From Litsea cubeba (taxonomy: Eukaryota; Streptophyta; Magnoliopsida; Laurales; Lauraceae), in contig CM022947.1 in NCBI GenBank assembly GCA_012931725.1, forward strand, positions 20,861,817-20,925,816: a stretch of 64,000 bases of DNA, given 5' to 3'. Within the stretch, counting starts at the first letter, position 1; the number at the start of each line of letters is the position of its first letter. The translations under genes were made by a program, and so were the position numbers. The notes beneath the pieces were generated by a model. That model was not told the DNA's origin. It did no database searches and saw nothing but the letters and a program-made list of their open reading frames with translations. Positions 57,686 to 64,000 of the stretch are shown here, piece by piece.

Positions 57686-57688
57686 AGC

Positions 57689-57706
57689 TGGCTCCACCCG
57701 TTGGGT
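57689..57706 (+). promoter_or_regulatory. Primer binding site of the decayed Tat copy
   Basis: TGGCTCCACCCGTTGGGT three bases after the LTR, at the same spacing as in the intact element. The following leader (57707-59488) holds diverged repeat units with ATGTTGAGCCTG and a poly(A) run at 58350. Confidence 0.7.
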
Positions 57707-59488
57707 CTCATTCATTTGAGAACACGATGCTTGGAAATGAAATATTTGCAAACCATATTTTTGCTCTATGCTTATACTTCATTTCTGGATTCCTTGGCTA
57801 CTTTCTAGTTAATGGCCTATGTTGGATTTCGCATCTAAAAAAATGAGATGTGATTTTTTGGAAATTTCTAATTCTATCTTTGAATTTATTTCCACTCTTT
57901 CTCTTTTCAAAAAAAAAAAAAAACAGATTTCTCAGTTTGGATTAAAAATTGAGAAACTTTGATCCTCTCTATCGTCCATGTGCTTGCAGAAATGTTGAGC
58001 CTGTTCGAATTGGAATTTGGGCCATCGTTTCACTTCGATGAGTTCATTAGAGATCTAAAAAACAAATCAGATTTCTTAGTATGGATTCAAAATTGAGAAA
58101 CTTTGATCCTCTCCTATCGTCCATGTGCTTGCAGAAATGTTGAGCCTGCTCGAATTGGGATTTGGGCCATCGTTTCTCCCTGATGAGTTCATTGGAGATC
58201 TAAAAAAAATAATCAGATTTCTCATTCTGGATTCAATATTAATAAACTTTGATCCTTTCGCTTTTGGGCACCGGTGCTCGCAGAAATGTTGAGCGTGTGC
58301 TCAGATTGGGGATTGGGCCATCGTTTCTCTTCATTGAGTCTATTAGGGATCTCAAAAAAAAAAAAAAAAAAAAAAGACATCGACCTCTAAGGTTAAACCA
58401 ATTGCGTTCTTTGATCACGATTGATTCAAGAAAAGCCTTGTCCAGAGTGTAGAGACAGCTTGAATATTCTAGGCAAGGGTCCTCCAAACGGGTTCATTAA
58501 GTAATCCTACCCTTACCTGGGGGTAATTCTATCAATTGAGGTTTCATAAGACTGGGTTAGGAGGCCTATGTGTACTCTCTCGTCTTTAAATCTTAAAAAA
58601 AATCATAAAAAAAAAAGATTTTTAGAAAAAATAATCTTTTTAAAAAATAAGTCTTAAAAAAACTTAAATCTTAAAAAAAAATTTTAAAAAAAATCTTAAA
58701 TTTTTTTTAAAAGAAATAAAAAAAATATTAAAAAAAAAACTTTCGTCATCTTTGGGTTCAGATATGAGAAATTTTGGCCTCTTCCCTTCTGAGCACCGGC
58801 ACTTGCAAAAATGTTGAGCCTGTGTTCATATTTGAATGCCATTCACTCTCTTTGATGAATCCGATATTGACCTTTCAAAAAAAAACTCTCGTTATTTTGG
58901 GTTCCGATTAGAGAAATTGTGGTTCATTCCCTTCTAGGTACTAGTGCTCGCAGAAATGTTGAGCCTGTATTTGGATCAGAATACCATTTGCTCTCTTCGA
59001 TGAATCCAATCTTGACCTTTCAAAATAAAGAATCTCATCTCATTGATGCGATTTCCAACATTTGTGCCTACCTATACTAGTACGCCCCTTCGGGTCTACT
59101 ATATTTGCGACTGGCACTCTTGTTCTCTCGAACATTTGTGCCTTGCAGTACTGGTACGCCCTTTCAGGGTCTACTGTATTTGCGACCGACACATTTGTAA
59201 CTCCAACCTTATATTCTTCTTACCTCGAGCAAGCCCTACTTCTCGATAAGTCGAATTTAGGTTTACAATTGCTTCTAGCAGTCACTGGAACACTCAATCT
59301 GAGCTCACCATACTTGCGATCAGAACAATTGTACCATCTATGGCCTTTTGCCTTCTTCATATTGCTTGGGTCATGTCCCTCGAGCAATTTGAAAAGACAA
59401 AACCATAGAATTTTCCATTTATAATCATTATATTCTTATGATTACTAATGGATGTGGTATTATTTCTGAAAATTTTTTGAAACTAACA

Positions 59489-62400
59489 ATGGCAGTTTCT
59501 TTGACCATTACTTTCGATGAGAACAAGCACCAACTCATGCCTCAACAGAAGCAAAACACGCGCACTCATAAGCGCCCTGTCAGCTGCCGAAGCGACACCT
59601 CTCTCGGCAACTTTCTAAACTCCGGGTCAACCTCGACTCCCCGGACTATCGTCGTTAGGACGTTGGGACCAATTCCACTTCCCCAAGAAGAAACTGCACT
59701 TGCCAAAAAGCAGAAGATCGCCTCTCAACGTGTCACTACCATGACACCAAAGGCGAGCGCCCAAAAGCAAGAAGCCCGCGGCACCCCTGCGAAGCCTCCA
59801 CCCACAAACCAGGTCTATTGCAAGACATGGTCCCTAAAACCTTCACCAAAACAAAGAAGGTTTCAAACATCCACAAAGTCAGCATACCTGGCCCCACTTA
59901 AGGAGAACCAGTTCTACCCTCTTGCCTACATGAAAGAGGAGAGACCCATCTCCTACCTGACAACCAAGTCAACCCTGCATGAGCCGGTTTATTCATACAA
60001 GCCCAAAATCAAATCATGCATCACTAGGTCTCTACAAGAACTTGTTAAGGCGTACATTCCTGCAGTTCGACCATTCATCTCTATAGGGGCCGAACTCGAA
60101 AAATTTAAAGCTTCACTGCTACAGGCAAAGGACCGGGTCGGCATCCTGTCCTTGCCTAGCTACAAAGAAGATAGGCTCGACTGCTGCGCTCGAGGGAGCA
60201 CATCCTTCATTGTCAAAGCCCAACCAAAGCTGACCAAAGCTCAAATTGCTCGTCATGTAAGCCGTCGCGCGTCATATCGACAAAAGAGACTAGAGAAGCA
60301 AAGGACCAGCCTCCTACACTTTAAGTCTCCCATAAATGGGTCGAAAAAGAAAGACCCGACCAAGTTGCTGTTGTCCATATGGTTGGAAAAACCAAAAGAC
60401 GCCAAAAGTCAGCATCCAAAACCCATGTCCGACGTCTGGTGACTCACAACGTCTCCCGGACACGAAGACATCCCGAAGAATTCCCTGCTCCTTTAAGCCA
60501 AGGACGGTAGAGTAATCCTTCCTCAAACTCTTCATAAAAAAGAATGAGCCCCAGCTCAGTCACCAGGACAATTTCTTCGTTCGAATCCCGAGGGAGGAAT
60601 GTCCTAGCTATAAATTCTGAGCCACCGCCTTGCAATCCACCTCAAGATTGTGCGCTCACAAGCATCCAGCAGTTGGAACAAGGCTAGCAGAGGATTGAAA
60701 CTCTGATGGAAAACCTTCTCCTCGCCTTTCAAAATCAGGCAAACAATGAACCTCCTCCGAATCTTCAAGATGATGAGGTAAATGGAGAAGAAAACGAGAC
60801 ACGCGCCCTCACCAAAAAAGGACGTAGATAGTATCCTCGCAAAAGCTAAAGAAAAAGGACATATACAAGGAGCATGGGACCAAGCCACCATATCCCTTAT
60901 GGATGGACTCGGTCCCGTTCTCTACAAAATTCAAACATCCTACCCTCCAAACATATACGGGGAAATGATCAGCCAGATAGCACGTCATCCACTTCAAAAT
61001 CCCGACGGGAGCTATCACAGATCAAGATGCACTCAAGATCCGCCTCTTTGCAAGTACCTTAAAAGGTATGGCCATTGATTGGTGCTCCGCTCTTTCGGAG
61101 GACTCCATCCAAGATTGGGCCATGCTAGATACACGCTTCCTAACTCACTTCAAAGGTGAGGATCATCCCGCTACTATGGCTCAGCTCTGTAGCCTAAAAC
61201 AGGGGGGAATGAGTCAACATACAACTTCATTTACAAGTGAAAAGCAATGGCATACAAATGCTCTGATGTACTGCCACAAGTGTCGCTAGTCGACATTTGC
61301 CGAAACAACATGAGAGCAAGAATCCGCTCTTTAATCATCAGCAAGAAATCAAAGAACCTGGGAGAATTCCTATAAGCTTCCATGGAGGCTGAAACGGTGA
61401 TCAAACACCTCAATAGTAAGAAATCATCAAGAAAAGAGCCAACCACCATTGCAACCTCTAAACTAAAGAAAAAATAGGTCCTCAATGTGCAAACCAAGTC
61501 AGCTCCTCAGCCACCAAAGAAAGTTGACAACAAACCTGCAGGTAAGAGACCGGAACTCTCTGATGCCTTCAAAGAGTGAGTAGAAAAGAAATACCCGTTC
61601 GATGAAGATGTTGATGAAATCTTCGGGGCTCTCATGGCAAACGACAAGCTCACCTTGCCTGAACCTAAAAGTCCAGGAGATATTGGCGAAACCAATGATC
61701 CTCAGTATTGTCCATACCACTAAATGATCTCGCATCCTCTCAATCAATGCTTCGTTGTGAGAGAGAAAAAAAATGAGATGTGAAAAAACGGAGTCGTCAC
61801 CTTTGACAAAAACTATGGGTCTGCCTCCGTCAACATGGTGTCATGTGGACAAGCATTAAAATCACCAAAGAAGAAGATCACTATTTCCTTCAAGATGATA
61901 AAAAGAATCCAAGCGTCCGAAGCAGTGGTTTCTTACCCGACACCAGATGGACAACCCATATGGGTACATCTCGATCTCCTAGAAGGTGAAAATTGGGAGA
62001 TCGTGAAAACAAGGCCAACAACTCAACAGCTAAGGCAGGCTAGGAAACATCTCCTTAAGCTCAAACGGCAAGAGAAGACCCAGCCAAAACAAGAAGTCCA
62101 TGCAAAGGCAGAAGCCTCCTCTACCGTGTCACTGGGGGCAATAGAAACGTCCCTTCCAGAGACTTCGAAGGGGGTAAGAAGATCCACTCCCAATGATTTC
62201 ATGCCACCTCAATTCAAAAAAGAAGTCACGCAGGGGGCATCATACTCTTACAATTCGGTAGCTGGATTCTCCATTGATGGATAAAAGTTTAGAGACACCG
62301 ACGATGGATACGAGTCCAACGACACCGACGAGTGGGAGGAATCCCTTGAAACATGAGAACACCTCTCCGATGAAGAATGAGTTCCTGAAACTCACCTTAT

Positions 62401-62842
62401 GTCAGTAATCTGATATAACCCCTTACAGCCACAAGGATCCTGGTCTAATGATCAAGAAGACCAAGAGGCTGTACAAGAAAATGATGTTGACCTAGCACCC
62501 ATCGTTGCTCCAGTGGAAATTAACCATGTTGAACCACAAAGAGCAGACGAAGAAGAAGATTTGGCTAACATGCCTGATCGATGATCCGCTTACATCTAAG
62601 GATGAGTCTGATTCCTAAGAGTCCATTCTGGCAACGTCTTCCATCAGAGCTGCCTGTAATGTGATAATTCGAGATTATAGCTCTTCCGAAGCCTCGTTTA
62701 ATGAGATCACTTACACTCCGATGACGCCTAGTACCATATCTTCTGGAGCTACCTCATCTCACGTGACTTTCACAAAGATGGCACCCTCTCAGGTTTTTTC
62801 TCCTGGGACTGTGTCTTCAGAACTCACACTCTTCCCGACTGA
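59489..62842 (+). pseudogene. gag remnant of the decayed Tat copy
   Basis: Begins at the same AACAATGGCAG as the intact gene and is open to 60442 (N-terminal basic region). Many breaks follow. Recognisable pieces are the gag core (61068-61290), the Cys-His region near 61700 (stop inside), the linker 61835-62284, and the acidic tail 62661-62842. Several stops are C-to-T type changes (for example CAG to TAG), as in methylated, decaying plant repeats. Confidence 0.85.
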
Positions 62843-62863
62843 TCATCATGAAGAAACCCCGGC

Positions 62864-63056
62864 TAAAATGTCCCCGTATTTAGCACGAACAATCTAATTT
62901 ATAATATTAATATTTTAAAAGACATTAATAGTTTATAAAAAAAGACTTAGAAAACCTTATTCTATCTTTCAGTATGAATTACACTGAGACGGTCAAAATT
63001 GTACTTAAAATGTTTTGTTAATATATATACGTACAATTTGGTACCAACTTTAACCA
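62864..63056 (+). repeat. 190-bp dispersed repeat, copy 2
   Basis: Counterpart of 31677-31868. It starts about 20 bp after the Tat copy breaks off, so it may mark the event that truncated the Tat copy. Confidence 0.75.
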
Positions 63057-64000
63057 GCTTTGATATTGAAGCACTAGCAAAGGATGCCCTGGCACAATTT
63101 GGTATGAATTTGAACCTGCTTCTATTTTGAAGTACTAGCAAAGGATGCCCGCACTGAGCCATAATATTGAGCATAACACCACGTCAATGCCAGCTTCTCA
63201 ATCGAAGAGTGGGACCAAGTCCTTTTGAATTAAAATTTGAGGATAAATCATTCGAGGGAATGGAGTTTATCTTGAAAGGTCCCAATTATCTCCATATGGG
63301 CCCCATGATAGAGTTAAACATAATTCCTAAAAGCCCAATTTTACTCACATCAACACCAAAAAAGAAAAAAAAAATCCAAGTCGATAGTGAGAGGCCCCAC
63401 AAATGTCCTCGCACCATAAATCGCAATCACTGGAGGGGATGTTTATTATTTCTCTGTGGACCCCATGACGAAATATTCCATGCCACGTGTCCTAATTCAG
63501 ATAAGATGGTCTAGAGAAATAAAATGGGTAAATTAGCCACAAGTCTCTCAGCACGGTCTTCTTGGGCCTGCAGAACTTTTTCTCTAATGTCTATAATCCA
63601 TACAGCTGGAGATATTTTGGTGAGAAGTCCCTAATATATCACATCATATATTTTTATGACGAATTTGCCCCTTTCAATGGTTTGAGCATAAAACTTTAAA
63701 TTAGCCCCTTTCTCTCTCATTCTCTGTAGTCCTAGAGAACTCTTTCCGTCTTCTTCTCTATGAACGAGGGATTTCACCAAAAAGCTCTGCAGATCAAAGT
63801 CGGCCATCTTTGACTATACCAGCGACGATGGCGACGGCTCGTTGATGGAAATGCGACCAGTCCGGGCCTTCTCCGGCAACGGGTTCAGCAAAACACAAAA
63901 TCCCGTTGCTGTCTTTGCCTTTTCTTTCCCTTTTTCGTCTCGTGTAAGTCTGTCTCAAATTTTTTTGGGGCTTTTGGAAAATAAGTAGTTTGGAAGGAGA
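63057..64000. other. Unassigned right edge
   Basis: ACTAGCAAAGGATGCCC occurs twice (about 63072 and 63132). From about 63540 the sequence looks like a gene leader: AT-rich, then a CT-rich stretch (63705-63765), a GC-richer segment with a short ATG frame at 63827, and a GTAAGT donor-like site at 63943. Nothing is recognisable, and any gene would continue outside the window. Confidence 0.3.

Larger units (their letters stand above)
55113..62842 (+). mobile_element. Decayed, 3'-truncated Tat element of the same family
   Basis: Plus orientation: LTR 55113-57685, PBS, leader with repeats, gag homologous to the intact element but with many stops and frameshifts, ending abruptly at the point equivalent to residue 1178 of the gag-integrase protein (before integrase). 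There is no second LTR. It entered block B at ..CAGTGT (A has CGGTGT). The 3' part, including any integrase and PMD gene, was lost by deletion or lies under later rearrangement. Confidence 0.88.

Overview
The window is repeat-dominated nuclear DNA of a flowering plant. The evidence is nested LTR retrotransposons of plant types, a plant mobile domain (PMD) gene, hAT-like and Mutator-like miniature elements, GT-AG introns and TATA(A/T)A promoters. The sequence does not identify the species. I find no convincing ordinary host gene; every good coding region lies inside a transposable element.

Layout. (1) 455-8585 (block A) and 37628-55112 (block B) are direct-orientation copies of about 6.0 kb of old, non-coding, repeat-derived DNA. 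Each copy was later interrupted by its own insertions. Block A carries a solo LTR (738-1618) and two hAT-like elements (3617-4223, 7065-7663). Block B carries a MITE (39387-39765), a complete SIRE/Maximus-like copia-type element without pol (40608-48668), a 2.9-kb putative solo LTR (51524-54407) and, at its end, a decayed Tat element (55113-62842). A Mutator-like MITE sits at 8594-9576. (2) 10775-32800 was a roughly 2.9-kb fold-back structure, with two 0.8-kb inverted arms made of short AT-rich repeats. It was split by a 19.1-kb Tat-lineage retrotransposon (11813-30940, TSD AGTGG). (3) 33300-37229 is a 3.9-kb gag-only LTR element (TSD GAGGG), minus orientation. (4) 62843-64000 is unassigned.

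The centrepiece is the Tat element. It runs on the minus strand: 5' LTR 28630-30940, PBS, tandem-repeat leader, one 4.7-kb open frame joining gag directly to integrase (protease, RT and RNase H absent), then a polypurine tract and the 3' LTR 11813-14212. Convergent to gag-int, on the plus strand, lies a separate spliced gene. It has its own TATA box (15423), five exons with four phase-1 GT-AG introns, and about 1225 codons encoding a PMD protein with a basic nuclear-localisation-type patch and a C-terminal coiled coil. The two genes end tail to tail across three tandem arrays (20340-21540), one of which has hairpin-forming units with a covarying base pair. The LTRs differ at only a handful of positions by eye, so the copy moved recently although it has no RT. 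It must have been mobilised in trans, and its PMD gene travels as a self-contained antisense passenger transcription unit. A second, broken copy at 55113-62842 shows the family is older than this insertion.

Relative ages from LTR comparison by eye: Tat (about 0.2-0.3% difference) is younger than or similar to the gag-only element (about 0.5%), which is younger than the SIRE-like element (about 1.5%). The AB duplication is older than all of these.
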